Assembly (NCBI GenBank): GCA_963783965.1
Contig: CAWAPQ010000014.1
Coordinates: forward strand, 310,001 to 374,000
DNA: 64,000 nucleotides
Source of the DNA: Bog-473 sp963783965
GTDB taxonomy: Bacteria; Actinomycetota; Acidimicrobiia; Acidimicrobiales; RAAP-2
Direction of reading: 5' to 3'
Part shown: one piece after another, positions 51,459 to 60,006 of the stretch
Layout: each line of letters opens with the position of its first letter
Numbering within the stretch: position 1 is the stretch's first letter
Program-made: the position numbers and the translations under genes
Notes under the pieces: model-generated
What the model was told of the DNA's origin: nothing
Databases searched by the model: none
Seen by the model: the letters and a program-made list of their open reading frames with translations, nothing else

Positions 51459-52115
51459 TCAACCTGAGACGAGGGCGGCGAGCGCATGCTCCCCGCCGGG
51501 CACGGTCACGACGTCGAGCCCGTCCCGCGCCTGGAGCCACTCCCTGTTGCGCACATGCAGATCGAGGCCGGCGTCGAAGCGGTTCAGCACCACCACCGCG
51601 GATGACGCCAGGGGTCCCAGGGCGGCGAGGGTGAGCCGGACCGCATTGATCGTTCCCAGGCCCGCGTCCGCCACCAGGACCACGAGGTCCGGGGACAGGG
51701 CGGCACACAAGGCGAGACAATCGCCGTCGGCCGCCAAGGGCGAACGCAGTCCGCCGGCCGTCTCGACCACTCCGACGTCGACCGCCTCCGCGGGCCAACG
51801 CAGCTCCGACACGAGGTCCGCAATCGTGAAGGTCGGGCGCCCCAGTGCCTCGGCGGCCATCGGGGGCGCCATTGGGACCTCGTACCAGCGGTGCGGTGGG
51901 CAGACTTGCTCGGGCGGCTCGCCCGTGGCGGCGCCGAGCACGGCCGCATCGAGGCCGGCGGGGTCGTCGTCAGGCTCGAAGGACTGCGCCGGCTTGCGGG
52001 CGGCCACCTGCAAGCCCGCCGCGCGGAGGTCGGTGAGGAGACGGGCGGCAATCCATGTCTTCCCGATGTCAGTCCCCGTGCCGACTACGGCGACCACTCG
52101 GCGCGGGCGCACCAT
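51459..52115 (-). CDS. bioD: Dethiobiotin synthetase
   Basis: 218 residues. ATP-dependent ring closure of DAPA to dethiobiotin. P-loop VVGTGTDIGKTWIAARLL (residues 10-27), KPAQSFEPDDD for substrate binding, VVETAGGLRSPLAADG (second motif) and VVLNRFD for base recognition. The usual KxxQ Lys is present. Only three bases separate its start from bioF, so it is the third gene of a bioA-bioF-bioD operon. The next gene on this strand is the broken HNH gene. Confidence 0.95.
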   Translation of the reverse strand: MVRPRRVVAVVGTGTDIGKTWIAARLLTDLRAAGLQVAARKPAQSFEPDDDPAGLDAAVLGAATGEPPEQVCPPHRWYEVPMAPPMAAEALGRPTFTIADLVSELRWPAEAVDVGVVETAGGLRSPLAADGDCLALCAALSPDLVVLVADAGLGTINAVRLTLAALGPLASSAVVVLNRFDAGLDLHVRNREWLQARDGLDVVTVPGGEHALAALVSG

Positions 52116-52118
52116 GCG

Positions 52119-53369
52119 TCAGAGCGCGGCGGGCGTGGCGGCCGGTCGCGGCAGCAGGGTCAGCGCGTGTAACAACCGGCTGACATGGTCGTCGCTGTGC
52201 GCAGACGACAGCGTCACCCGCAGACGGCTCGTGCCGACCGGCACGGTGGGCGGGCGAATGGCCGGGACCCATAGGCCATCCTGGAGCAGCGCCGCCGACG
52301 CGCTGAGCGCCGCTTGCTCGCTGCCGAGGACGATGGGGATGATCGGGCTCGGATGCCCGGGCGGTGCGAACCCGGCCTCGGCGACCCGGTCGATCAGGGC
52401 GGCGAGGCGATCCGTCAGGGCCGATCCCTCCGCGGAGCGCAGGACGCGCAGCGCGGCGAGGGCGGCCGCGGCGTCGGCGGGCGCGGGCGCGGTGGAGAAG
52501 ATGTAGGAGCGGGCCCGGTTGACGATGAGGTCGACGACGTCACGGGACGCCGCAACGAAACCGCCGAGCGATCCCAATGTCTTGGACAGCGTGCCCACCC
52601 GCACGACCATTCCCCCCTGCATGCCGTCCCGGACCCGGTCTCCCATCCCGCCGCCTCCCTCCCGCCCGGAGGCCGACGGGAGGTCGGGGCCGAGGACGGC
52701 ATGTGCCTCATCGAGGACGAGGAGGGCGTTGTGGCGCCGGCAGAGTGTGACGAGGTCTGCGAGGGGGGCGACGTCGCCATCCATGGAGAAGACGGAGTCG
52801 GTGACGACGATGTTCGGGATCGCGCCCCCGGCGTCGGCGCCGGCGTCGGCGGCGGCGGCGTCCCCGTCGGCCAACAACTCCTCCAGATGGCCCATGTCAC
52901 GGTGGCGGTAGACGACGACAGCCGAACGGGACAGCCGGCAGCCGTCGATGATGCTGGCATGGTTCAGCTCGTCCGAGAGGATACGGACACCCGGCCCGCC
53001 CAGGGTGCTGAGCACGCCGAGGTTGGCGGCGAACCCGGTCGGGAAGCACACGGCGGCTTCCGTGCCCTTCCACTCGGCGAGCGCCCGCTCCAGCTCGCTG
53101 TGGATGGGGCGGCTGCCCGTCACGAGGCGTGACGCGCCGGAGCCGGCGCCCCAGCGGGAGAGCGCATCCTGGGCGGCCGCCACCACGGCCGGGTGCGCAC
53201 TCAATCCGAGATAGTCGTTGGACGCGAAGGACACGACCGGCCCACCTTCGAGCAGGCCCGCCGGGCCGAGCGCATCGAACTCACGCGGCGCACGCCAGCG
53301 ACCCTCGTCGACGACCCGATCCAGGGCGGCCCGGATGCGCGTCTCCCAAGCGTTCGGGGTGTCGGTCAC
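52119..53369 (-). CDS. bioF: 8-amino-7-oxononanoate synthase
   Basis: PLP enzyme condensing pimeloyl-ACP or -CoA with alanine. 416 residues from GTG 53369, overlapping the bioA stop (GTGA). The marks are FASNDYLGLSAHPAVV, GSGASRLVTGSRPIHSELE, DELNHASIIDGCRLS, LVLDEAHAVLGPDLP and VRVGTLSKTLGSLGGF with the PLP Lys. Two Ala/Asp-rich and Gly/Met-rich loops (GDAAAADAGADAGG, GREGGGGMGD) are insertions relative to E. coli BioF and probably surface loops. Confidence 0.95.
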   Translation of the reverse strand: MTDTPNAWETRIRAALDRVVDEGRWRAPREFDALGPAGLLEGGPVVSFASNDYLGLSAHPAVVAAAQDALSRWGAGSGASRLVTGSRPIHSELERALAEWKGTEAAVCFPTGFAANLGVLSTLGGPGVRILSDELNHASIIDGCRLSRSAVVVYRHRDMGHLEELLADGDAAAADAGADAGGAIPNIVVTDSVFSMDGDVAPLADLVTLCRRHNALLVLDEAHAVLGPDLPSASGREGGGGMGDRVRDGMQGGMVVRVGTLSKTLGSLGGFVAASRDVVDLIVNRARSYIFSTAPAPADAAAALAALRVLRSAEGSALTDRLAALIDRVAEAGFAPPGHPSPIIPIVLGSEQAALSASAALLQDGLWVPAIRPPTVPVGTSRLRVTLSSAHSDDHVSRLLHALTLLPRPAATPAAL

Positions 53370-54781
53370 GTGGAGGCGGGGGCGGAGGCCGAGGCCGGCG
53401 AGGGCTCACCCAGGTCGTCGAGGCCCCCATTCAGAGCGTCCACGATCCGCACGATCTCCTCCGCCGTGATCGTCAGCGGCGGCATCACCACCACGACGTC
53501 GCCCAACGGACGGAGCAACACGCCCCGGGCCACCGCACCGGCGCACACCCGACGGCCCCAGCGCAGCCCGGGCGAGGGCGGCGCCAGCTCGACGCCGACC
53601 ATGAGGCCCCGCTGGCGGATTTCGCGCACTTCGGCCCGACCGGCCAACCGTTCTCCGAGCAACGATGACAACTGGTCCGCCCGCGCCCGCACGTTCCCCA
53701 ACACGTCCCACGTTTCAATCAGCCGCAGGTGTTCGAGCGCCACCGCCGCCGCCAAGGCATTCCCTCCGTAGGAATGCCCGTGGTAGAAGGTCTCGGGCCC
53801 GAGATCGGCGCCGAGGAAGGCGCCGAACACCTCGCCCGACGCCACCGTCGCAGACATGGCGAGGTACCCGCCCGTGATGCCCTTCCCCACGCACATGAGG
53901 TCGGGCCGCAGGCCGCACTGCTCCGAGGCGAACAGGGTCCCCGTCCGCCCGAATCCGGTCGCCACCTCGTCGCAGATGAGGAGGGTGCCGGCCTGGCGGC
54001 ACACCTCGCCGATCCGCCGCACATCGGACGCGGAGGCACACAACATGCCGGACGCACCCTGCACCAGGGGCTCGATCACCACGGCCGCGAGCTCGGCGCC
54101 GTGCGCTTCGATGGTCGCGCACGCCTTGTCGGCCCAGCCCGGGTCGGCGTAGCCGGGCGTCCGCACGACGGGGAAGCACAGCGGGTCGAACACCGCGCTG
54201 AACACGCCGCCGTCCCCGACGGAGAGTGAGCCGAGGGTGTCGCCGTGGTACGCATCGCCGAGCGCGAGGAAGCGCGTGCGGCCGCCGACGCCGCGGTTGA
54301 CCCAGTACTGGAAGGCGATCTTGATCGCCTGCTCGACCGCCACCGCCCCGTCGGCGGCAAAGAGGAAATGGGGATCGTCGACCGGCACCACGGGGGCGAG
54401 CGCCTCGGCCAGCTCGACCACGACGGTGTTGCCGTTGCCCAGCATGGTGGAGTGGGCGACCTTGCCCGCCTGGGCGACGAGGGCGGCGTCGAGCTCGGGG
54501 ACGCGGTGACCGAGCGTGTTGACCCAGAGCGACGAGATGGCATCGAGATAGCGGTTGCCCTCGGCGTCGATCAGCTCGCGGCCCTCGGCCCGGTCGATGA
54601 CGAGGGGCGCGTTCCCGACGTAGGCCGCCATCTGGGTGAAACCGTGCCAGACCACGGCCGCATCACGCTCGACCCAGCTCGCGGTCTGGCTGGCGGGCGC
54701 CGCGGCGGGCGCAGCGGCTGCCGCGGCGGTTGCGGCGGCCGGGCGCTGCGCTTCTGGATTAGGTGGATCGGGGTCGCTCAC
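53366..54781 (-). CDS. bioA: DAPA aminotransferase
   Basis: Adenosylmethionine-8-amino-7-oxononanoate aminotransferase, PLP-dependent, 471 residues from GTG 54781. Marks: SSLWVNTLGHRVPELDAAL, DGAVAVEQAIKIAFQYW, YHGDTLGSLSVGD, LLICDEVATGFGRTG and LMCVGKGITGGYLAMS (PLP Lys). An Ala-rich stretch near the start (AAATAAAAAAPAAAPAS) is unusual but outside the fold. The start is placed by protein similarity; longer frames exist. First gene of the operon, divergent from the riboflavin synthase 61 bases away. No bioC, bioH or bioW is nearby, so the pimeloyl supply is encoded elsewhere. Confidence 0.94.
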   Translation of the reverse strand: MSDPDPPNPEAQRPAAATAAAAAAPAAAPASQTASWVERDAAVVWHGFTQMAAYVGNAPLVIDRAEGRELIDAEGNRYLDAISSLWVNTLGHRVPELDAALVAQAGKVAHSTMLGNGNTVVVELAEALAPVVPVDDPHFLFAADGAVAVEQAIKIAFQYWVNRGVGGRTRFLALGDAYHGDTLGSLSVGDGGVFSAVFDPLCFPVVRTPGYADPGWADKACATIEAHGAELAAVVIEPLVQGASGMLCASASDVRRIGEVCRQAGTLLICDEVATGFGRTGTLFASEQCGLRPDLMCVGKGITGGYLAMSATVASGEVFGAFLGADLGPETFYHGHSYGGNALAAAVALEHLRLIETWDVLGNVRARADQLSSLLGERLAGRAEVREIRQRGLMVGVELAPPSPGLRWGRRVCAGAVARGVLLRPLGDVVVVMPPLTITAEEIVRIVDALNGGLDDLGEPSPASASAPAST

Positions 54782-54842
54782 CGGGCAATTGTGGACCAGG
54801 GGCGCCGGCCGGACCAGGCGACGCTCTGCGCGAGAATGGTTC

Positions 54843-55319
54843 ATGGACCTGATCGGTGTGGTCGACACCATGTTCGCCCGCTACGACATGGGCGGCGAGG
54901 CGCTCGACGAGCTGTCCGAATGCCCTGGATACGGCACGCAATTCACCACGTTGCGCCGCACCGTGCCCGGCTTCAAGGACCTGGCCGTGGCGGCCAAGAA
55001 GATGATCGAGGAGGACGGCTGCAGCATTGTGGTGGCCCTGGGCATGCCGGGCCGGGAGCAGGTGGACAAGGTCTGCGCCCACGAGGCCTCGACGGGCATC
55101 ATGACGGCCCAGCTCATGACGAACACGCCGATCCTGGAGGTCTTCGTCCACGAGGACGAGTCAGACGACCCGGCCGAGCTGGCCATGGTCTTCCGCAACC
55201 GCTCGCGGGACCACGCCCGCAACGCCTACCTGATGCTCTACGAACCCGAGGCGCTCACGGCCCGGGCCGGCCAGGGCATCCGGCAGGGCTTCGCCAACGC
55301 GGGGCCCCTCGAGCTGTAG
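54843..55319 (+). CDS. Riboflavin synthase, archaeal type (RibC-like)
   Basis: 158 residues from ATG 54843. The sequence follows the Methanocaldococcus-type riboflavin synthase closely: GVVDTMFARYDM, RRTVPGFKDLAVAAKKMIEE, DGCSIVVALGMPGREQVDKV, CAHEASTGIMTAQLMTN, ILEVFVHEDESDD and a C-terminal RQGFANAGP. This family is related to lumazine synthase and makes riboflavin from two lumazines. It is unrelated to the bacterial RibE/RibC barrel enzyme, which actinobacteria normally have. It stands alone here; no other rib gene is near. Signal strength is high, although activity is inferred. Confidence 0.88.
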   Translation: MDLIGVVDTMFARYDMGGEALDELSECPGYGTQFTTLRRTVPGFKDLAVAAKKMIEEDGCSIVVALGMPGREQVDKVCAHEASTGIMTAQLMTNTPILEVFVHEDESDDPAELAMVFRNRSRDHARNAYLMLYEPEALTARAGQGIRQGFANAGPLEL

Positions 55320-55399
55320 GCCGTCCTTGCCAGGCGGGCCCGCCGATTGACGGGACCCGCCGGATCCGGGTCAGACCGGGTGCCGCCGCCAAACCCGGC

Positions 55400-55420
55400 C
55401 TGACCCCTGACCCCTGACCC
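55400..55420 (+). repeat. Three CTGACCC tandem repeats
   Basis: Three 7-bp units CTGACCC followed by near copies (CTGTTCCC, CTGAACCC), in the short gap between the riboflavin synthase and the convergent peptidase gene. Confidence 0.8.
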
Positions 55421-55438
55421 CTGTTCCCCTGAACCCTG

Positions 55439-56386
55439 TTACGAGTTGTCCCAGGCCACCGAGAACGACGACCCGTCAGAGCTCAAGCTGCTCGGTGTGG
55501 CGAGCGTCGTCCCGTTGTCGGACATGGTGATCTCGTTGGCGTCGAAGGACGCCAGGGACCCCTTGGTCCCCGCGGCGTTGATCGCTCCCGAGCCCGTGTA
55601 ATTGATCTGACCAAAGTCGGCCAACGGCACCTCGCTGCAGAACAGGAGGCTGCACGACGACGGCGCCTCGGCGATCACCTCGGCCGAGGAGCGGGCGAAG
55701 CCGCTACCGGTCTGCGTGGTCGAGAAGGTCCATCCGGCGGTGGCGTCCTTGATCTCCAACGTGAAGGACGTGCCGGCGGAGTTGGCCGCCACCAGAGAGG
55801 TCAGGTGGTCACCCGGCTGCACTGGATACTGGCTCGGCAGCGTCACGGAGGGGTTCGGGTACATCTCGTACCAGGCGTAGTACGACGGCGTGCCCGAGTC
55901 GCAGTCCGAGTCCGTCCCCAGCTGCTCCACGCTCGTCGAGTTGTAGCCGTCGAGCCCGACCCAGAAGGCCGACGCCGCGCCCGGCCCGCCGAGCAGGTTG
56001 CTCAAGCTGAGAATGCCGTTCAGCCCGCTGTTGCTGTTGGCACAGTTCACGGTGGGCTCCGTCCACGATGACGTCACGGAATTGAACGTGTCGTTGGTGT
56101 CCGCGTAGCCGGCCCAGTTGGCCGACTGCACCGCCGTGGCGTGTCGCAGCCCGTTGCCACCGCCACCGCCCAGGACCGAGCCCAGCACGCCGGGCAGCGT
56201 CACCTTGCCGATGATCGGCACGTGATAGAGCCCCGGTACCGCAGGGCCGGTGGATCCCGCCGCGCGGAATGAAGCCGCCGCCGTGGCCGCACCGGCCGGC
56301 GAGGTGGCGGCGGGGGCCAGGACCGAGGCGGCCGGGGCCGCCAGGCCGATCAACGCCAGCGCACCCGACAGAAACACCTTCCGCAT
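55439..56386 (-). CDS. Secreted G1 (glutamic) endopeptidase-like protein
   Basis: 315 residues from ATG 56386 with GGGAGG upstream. Signal peptide MRKVFLSGALALIGLAAPA, then an Ala-rich propeptide of about 60 residues and an eqolisin-type domain: QSANWAGYADTNDTFNSVTS, SWTEPTVNC, ASAFWVGLDGYNSTSVEQLG, SYYAWYEMYPNPSV and SSAEVIAEAPSSC. The catalytic Gln (EQLGT) and Glu (AEVIAEAP) of the G1 dyad are at the expected places. Probably an acid protease acting outside the cell. The longer frame to 56449 adds residues before the signal. Confidence 0.87.
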   Translation of the reverse strand: MRKVFLSGALALIGLAAPAASVLAPAATSPAGAATAAASFRAAGSTGPAVPGLYHVPIIGKVTLPGVLGSVLGGGGGNGLRHATAVQSANWAGYADTNDTFNSVTSSWTEPTVNCANSNSGLNGILSLSNLLGGPGAASAFWVGLDGYNSTSVEQLGTDSDCDSGTPSYYAWYEMYPNPSVTLPSQYPVQPGDHLTSLVAANSAGTSFTLEIKDATAGWTFSTTQTGSGFARSSAEVIAEAPSSCSLLFCSEVPLADFGQINYTGSGAINAAGTKGSLASFDANEITMSDNGTTLATPSSLSSDGSSFSVAWDNS

Positions 56387-56479
56387 TCGCAACCTCCCGT
56401 TCGTGGGCTCACCCGAGCCCGCTTCCCACATCGGCGCAGGCCGAGGCACCCCCCGGACCGAGTGAGTAACGGTCGAGGA

Positions 56480-57622
56480 TCAGGGATCTCGCGGGAGACC
56501 GAGAACCTTTTCGGCCACGATGTTGCGCTGGACCTCGGCGGTGCCGCCGCCGACGGTCAGCGCCGGGGCGAACAGGAAGCCGCGGGACCAGGTCGAATCC
56601 TGAGCCCCCGAAGCCCCGGATGGGCCCCAGCCACCCACCGGGCCCGTCCCGGCCAACATCCCGAAGGGCCCCGCCAGATCACGGGCCAGGTCCATGATGT
56701 GCTGGCCGTGGGCGTCGGCGATGGCCTTGCGCACGGAGGCCTCGGCGCCCGGCGCACGCCCGGCCAGGACGGCCGACACCATCCGCAGCCGCAGGACCCG
56801 CAGGATCTGGGCCTCGACGAAGAGGTCGACCAGGCGGTCCCGTGTGGATGGGTCGGGTGCACCGCCGGCGCCCCGGATCAGATCCACGAGATCCTCCGCC
56901 GTCGGGCCCATCCCCCACAGCGCCCCCTCGCCCGACAGTGACACACGCTCGTTGCCGAGGGTCACCTTGGCCAGCTCCCAGCCGCCGTGCTCGGGGCCGA
57001 CCAGATGATCCGCCGGGATCCGCACGTCCGTCAGGAACACCTCGTTGAAGGCGTGCTCCCCCGTCATGTCGATGAGCGGCCTGATCTCGATTCCCGGCGC
57101 ACGCATGGGGCAGACGAAATAGCTGATCCCCATGTGCTTGGTGGCGGTGGGATCCGTGCGGGCCAGCAGGATCCCCCACTTGGCGATGTGCGCGTAGCTG
57201 GTCCATACCTTCTGCCCGTTGACGACCCAGTGGTCGCCGTCACGTTCGGCCCGGGTGGTGAGCGCCGCGAGGTCCGAGCCGGCGCCGGGCTCGGAGAACA
57301 GCTGGCACCAGAAGTCCTCCCCGCTGAGCAGCGGCCAGAGCCAGCGCTCCTTCTGCTCCTCTGTGCCGGCGTACATGAGGGTTGGCCCCGCCCACCCGAT
57401 GCCGATGGGGTTGATCGGGCGCCTGACGCCTTTCCGCCGCAGCTCCTCGTCGATCATGAGCTGGGTCAGCGGATCGGCATCGAGCCCGTACGGCGGCGCC
57501 CAGTGCGGTGCCACGTACCCGGCCTCGGCCAACTGGCGGCCGGTGGGGCTCGGGTGCCCGTCGAGCCAGTCCCGCACCCGTTGCCGACGGGTGTCGTCGT
57601 CGCCGGGCAGGCCGAGGTCCAC
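56480..57622 (-). CDS. Acyl-CoA dehydrogenase
   Basis: 380 residues from GTG 57622. FAD enzyme of beta-oxidation type: QLFSEPGAGSDLAALTTRAE, VNGQKVWTSYAHIAKWGILL, HAFNEVFLTDVRIPADHLVG and GGGTAEVQRNIVAEKVLGLP. It is the FadE-type found with steroid and branched-lipid genes in mycobacteria. A Gly/Pro-rich insert occurs before the last motif (GPVGGWGPSGASG). Divergent from the acyl-CoA ligase at 57696 with only 73 bases between the starts, so the two may be regulated together. Confidence 0.93.
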   Translation of the reverse strand: MDLGLPGDDDTRRQRVRDWLDGHPSPTGRQLAEAGYVAPHWAPPYGLDADPLTQLMIDEELRRKGVRRPINPIGIGWAGPTLMYAGTEEQKERWLWPLLSGEDFWCQLFSEPGAGSDLAALTTRAERDGDHWVVNGQKVWTSYAHIAKWGILLARTDPTATKHMGISYFVCPMRAPGIEIRPLIDMTGEHAFNEVFLTDVRIPADHLVGPEHGGWELAKVTLGNERVSLSGEGALWGMGPTAEDLVDLIRGAGGAPDPSTRDRLVDLFVEAQILRVLRLRMVSAVLAGRAPGAEASVRKAIADAHGQHIMDLARDLAGPFGMLAGTGPVGGWGPSGASGAQDSTWSRGFLFAPALTVGGGTAEVQRNIVAEKVLGLPRDP

Positions 57623-57695
57623 GCGCGGAGCGTAGGCTCATCGCCGCGCTTCGTGCATCTCGGCGGGGGCGGGGGGTCGACATGGGAGTGGCCGC

Positions 57696-59324
57696 ATGAG
57701 CAACTGGAACTACGCAGACGTCTGGGAGACCGTGGCGGACGTGCAGCCGGACTCCATCGCAGTGACGCAGGGCGACCGCAACATCGCCTGGGACGACTTC
57801 GACCGCGGTGCCGACGGCGTCGCGCAGTTCCTGCTCGACCTGAATGTGGCGCAGCAGGACAAGGTCGCCCTCTACCTCTACAACTCGCCCGAGTACCTGC
57901 AGACCACCTTCGCCGCGGTGAAGGTCGGCCTCGTCCCCGTCAACACCAACTACCGCTATGGCGACGACGAGCTCAGCTACCTGTGGGACAACGCGGATGC
58001 CATCGCCGTGGTCTTCCATGGGGCGTTCACGGACCGCATTGAGGGCATCCTCGACCGCGTGCCCCGGGTGAAGGGCTGGCTCTGGGTCGACGACGGCTCG
58101 GGGCCCTGCCCGGACTGGGCCACCCCGTACGAGGACGCGGCGAAGTCCGCCATCGGTCGGGTGTCGGCACCCTGGGGCCGCAGTGGCGACGACCTCTACA
58201 TGCTCTACACCGGCGGGACGACCGGCATGCCCAAGGGCGTGATGTGGCGCCAGGACGATCTGTTCGCCCGGCTGATCGACAGCGCCGTGCGCCACTACCC
58301 CGTCGAGGGTGGCATGGAGGCAGTGCGCGCTGCGCTCGAGGCCAGCCCGGGCGGCGTCACCATCATGCCGGCCTGCCCGCTCATGCACGGGACCGGCAAC
58401 TTCCCCTCCAACACCGTTTTGGCCGAGGGCGGGCGGGTCTGCCTGCTCGAGTCACGCAAGTACGACCCGGTGGAGATGCTCGACACCATTGCGCGCGAGA
58501 AGGTGAACGGGCTGATCTTCGTGGGCGACCCTTTCGCGCGCCCGCTGCTGGCCGCGCTCGACGCGCATCCGGGCAATTGGGACCTGAGCTCGCTCATGAT
58601 GATCATTTCGTCGGGGGCCATGTGGAGCGAGCCGGTGAAGGAGGCGTTGCTGGCCCACCACCCGGGCATGCTCCTCGTGGACGCCTTCAGCTCGTCGGAG
58701 GCGCTCGGCATGGGCGTGTCGGTCTCGTCCAGCGGCGCCGCGGCGAAGACGGCATCGTTCACCTTGGGCCCCGACGTGAAGGTGCTCGACGAGGACGGGC
58801 GGCCGGTGGAGCCCGGGTCGGACGAGGTGGGCGTGCTCGCCCTGGGCGGGCGCAACCCGCTGGGCTATTACAAAGACGAGGAGAAGTCGGGGCGCACGTT
58901 CAAGGAGATCGACGGGGTGCGCTACTCCATCCCGGGGGACTTCGCGCAGGTGGGAGCCGATGGGACCATCCACCTGCTGGGCCGGGGGTCGGTCTGCATC
59001 AACTCGGGCGGCGAGAAGATCTTCCCCGAGGAGGTCGAGGAGGCACTGAAGACGCACGCCGCGGTGCGCGACGCCGTGGTGGTGGGTGTGCCGCACCCGA
59101 CCTACGGCGAGCAGATCGTGGCGGTGGTGGAACTGCATCCCGATGCCGGGGAGTCTCCCGCCGAGGCCGAACTGATCGAGCACGTGAAGTCGCAATTGGC
59201 CTCGTACAAGTCGCCCCGGCGTGTGCGGGTCGTGACCACCATCGGGCGGGCGGCCAACGGCAAGGTGGACTACAAGCGCCACCGGGCCGAGTCCGTGGAC
59301 GCGCTCGGGTCAGCCGCCGGCTGA
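57696..59324 (+). CDS. Acyl-CoA ligase (FadD-like)
   Basis: 542 residues from ATG 57696. Adenylates a carboxylic acid and makes the CoA ester. Core motifs: LYTGGTTGMPKGVMWRQDD (P-loop-like), NTNYRYGDDEL, SSEALGMGVS, IPGDFAQVGADGTIHLLGRG and INSGGEKIFPEEVEEALK, with the catalytic Lys in ANGKVDYKRH. The sequence resembles mycobacterial FadD17/19-like ligases for sterol side chains or fatty acids; the exact substrate is unknown. Confidence 0.93.
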   Translation: MSNWNYADVWETVADVQPDSIAVTQGDRNIAWDDFDRGADGVAQFLLDLNVAQQDKVALYLYNSPEYLQTTFAAVKVGLVPVNTNYRYGDDELSYLWDNADAIAVVFHGAFTDRIEGILDRVPRVKGWLWVDDGSGPCPDWATPYEDAAKSAIGRVSAPWGRSGDDLYMLYTGGTTGMPKGVMWRQDDLFARLIDSAVRHYPVEGGMEAVRAALEASPGGVTIMPACPLMHGTGNFPSNTVLAEGGRVCLLESRKYDPVEMLDTIAREKVNGLIFVGDPFARPLLAALDAHPGNWDLSSLMMIISSGAMWSEPVKEALLAHHPGMLLVDAFSSSEALGMGVSVSSSGAAAKTASFTLGPDVKVLDEDGRPVEPGSDEVGVLALGGRNPLGYYKDEEKSGRTFKEIDGVRYSIPGDFAQVGADGTIHLLGRGSVCINSGGEKIFPEEVEEALKTHAAVRDAVVVGVPHPTYGEQIVAVVELHPDAGESPAEAELIEHVKSQLASYKSPRRVRVVTTIGRAANGKVDYKRHRAESVDALGSAAG

Positions 59325-59350
59325 ACCCTCGGCCTGGGACAGACTGAGAC

Positions 59351-59980
59351 ATGTTCATCGCCCCGGTCGACGCCACCAGCGGGGAGAACGAATGGCGCCC
59401 CTTCCTCGCGTCCCACCCCTTCGGCCACCTGGTGGCGCCCGGCGGTCCGGGACGGGATCTGCCGGTCGTCGTGCCCACGCAGTTCGTGTTGGAAGGTGAC
59501 GAGGTGTGGCTGCATCTCGTGCGGGCCAACCCCGTGTTCGCCGCCCTGACCGAGAATCCGCGGGTGCTGTTGAGCGTGGCCGACGACTGGGCTTTCATCC
59601 CGTCGTCGTGGAAGGTGGTCGGCGACGAGGACCCGGCCCTCGGGATCCCGACCACCTACTACGGCGCGGTGCAGCTGACCGGCACGGCGACGGTGCACGA
59701 CGAGCGGTCGGAGCCGGGCAGTGTCGCTGCGATCCTCCGACGCCAACTCGCCACCTTCCAACCGGACGTCGGCGTCGCCGACCCGGGCACGTCGCATGCG
59801 GCGAGGCTGCTGGGGATCCTGGGGATCACCATCGACGTGCAGCTGGTGTCGGCCAAGTTCAAGTACGGCGGCAACGTCGACGAGGCGCATCGCCGGGCCG
59901 TGGTGGAGCGGTTGCGGGAACGGGGTGGACCCGGCGACGAGGTGGCGGCCGGGCACGTGGTGCGGCGGCTGCAGGCCTGA
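59351..59980 (+). CDS. PaiB-like FMN-binding regulator
   Basis: 209 residues. FMN-binding split-barrel protein of the PaiB family: FLASHPFGHLVAPGGPGRDL, VPTQFVLEGDEVWLHLVRAN, VLLSVADDWAFIPSSWK and KFKYGGNVDEAHRRAVVERL. PaiB of Bacillus affects sporulation and degradative-enzyme genes; in actinobacteria it may be a flavin-dependent enzyme. Its start is 27 bases after the ligase on the same strand. Confidence 0.86.
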   Translation: MFIAPVDATSGENEWRPFLASHPFGHLVAPGGPGRDLPVVVPTQFVLEGDEVWLHLVRANPVFAALTENPRVLLSVADDWAFIPSSWKVVGDEDPALGIPTTYYGAVQLTGTATVHDERSEPGSVAAILRRQLATFQPDVGVADPGTSHAARLLGILGITIDVQLVSAKFKYGGNVDEAHRRAVVERLRERGGPGDEVAAGHVVRRLQA

Positions 59981-60006
59981 GTCCTGTGTGCTGACTACGA
60001 GGGCGG

